DNA of 64,000 bases from Propionivibrio dicarboxylicus (GTDB lineage Bacteria > Pseudomonadota > Gammaproteobacteria > Burkholderiales > Rhodocyclaceae), in contig NZ_FNCY01000007.1 of the NCBI RefSeq assembly GCF_900099695.1, forward strand, positions 142,599-206,598, in the 5' to 3' direction. Position numbers and translations under genes: made by a program. Under the pieces are notes generated by a model. The model did not search any database. It saw only the letters and a list, made by a program, of their open reading frames with translations, and was not told the origin of the DNA. Positions 63,952 through 64,000 of the stretch are shown here, in pieces (the first letter of the stretch is position 1; the number at the start of each line of letters is the position of its first letter).

Positions 63952-64000
63952 GGTAGTCTCTCGGAAGGAAAATTACTACGGCATACTATTACCCTGACGC

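Noticed and set aside
63482..63997. Pro/Ala-rich plus-strand frame opposite the Gly-Ala protein
   Set aside because: Reverse complement of the repeats; the minus strand has the signal peptide and terminator.

Overview
The window looks like chromosomal DNA of a GC-rich betaproteobacterium, most likely order Rhodocyclales. The clues are gene order (leuC-entericidin-leuD-leuB-asd-fimV-truA-trpF-trpB-trpA-...-folC-SPOR-cvpA-purF), a FimV-type pilus-hub protein, lysC beside tRNA-Ser, and strong C-ending codon preference. The order is inferred from protein character and synteny. No database search or GC calculation was possible.

Region 1 (1-19,000, almost all minus strand) is biosynthetic. It starts with the 5' part of glpD behind a promoter carrying three GlpR-like operators. 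It then holds purF-cvpA-SPOR-folC, a periplasmic solute-binding protein where accD often sits, trpA/trpB/trpF, truA, an orphan EcfT-like membrane protein, fimV, asd, and leuB-leuD-entericidin-leuC driven by a recognisable sigma-70 promoter.

Region 2 (19,000-42,500) is mixed housekeeping: an MFS permease, YdcH, aroC, a DegP/DegQ protease, threonine aldolase, a QseBC-like two-component system, a YeiH exporter with divergent LysR, and ilvBN. The ilvBN operon has a complete Val-rich attenuator with leader peptide, control codons, antiterminator and terminator. Then come a YbaL-type antiporter with a FucU mutarotase, pepN, tpx, a flavin reductase, an AmiD-like amidase lipoprotein, a divergent DmlR/DmlA-type pair, and argC.

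Region 3 (42,500-48,000) is a catabolic or uptake unit. A LacI regulator is divergent from a CtBP-like 2-hydroxyacid dehydrogenase and a TRAP transporter (dctP-dctQ-dctM). The promoter has two identical 18-bp operators just downstream of the start point, and an intrinsic terminator separates dctP from dctQM. The dctQM genes have codon usage unlike their surroundings.

Region 4 (48,000-55,300) has a decayed gene remnant next to tRNA-Ser(GCU), lysC, a small XRE regulator with its own promoter and operator, a radical SAM protein divergent from queD, and a PP-loop protein with an APS-reductase-type CC-X84-CXXC cysteine pattern. A TPR/glycosyltransferase-like protein follows; the remnant near the tRNA resembles its C-terminus.

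Region 5 (55,300-64,000) is an exopolysaccharide locus: a WecA-like initiating transferase, a Wzz-like chain-length protein, a YjbH outer-membrane protein, a large multi-SLBB Wza-like export protein, a YjbF lipoprotein and a secreted Gly-Ala repeat protein in the position of YjbE. Together they resemble a rearranged yjbEFGH/gfc system fused to a Wzx/Wzy-type start and chain-length module. The repeat protein is encoded partly by perfect hexanucleotide repeats and may vary in length between strains.
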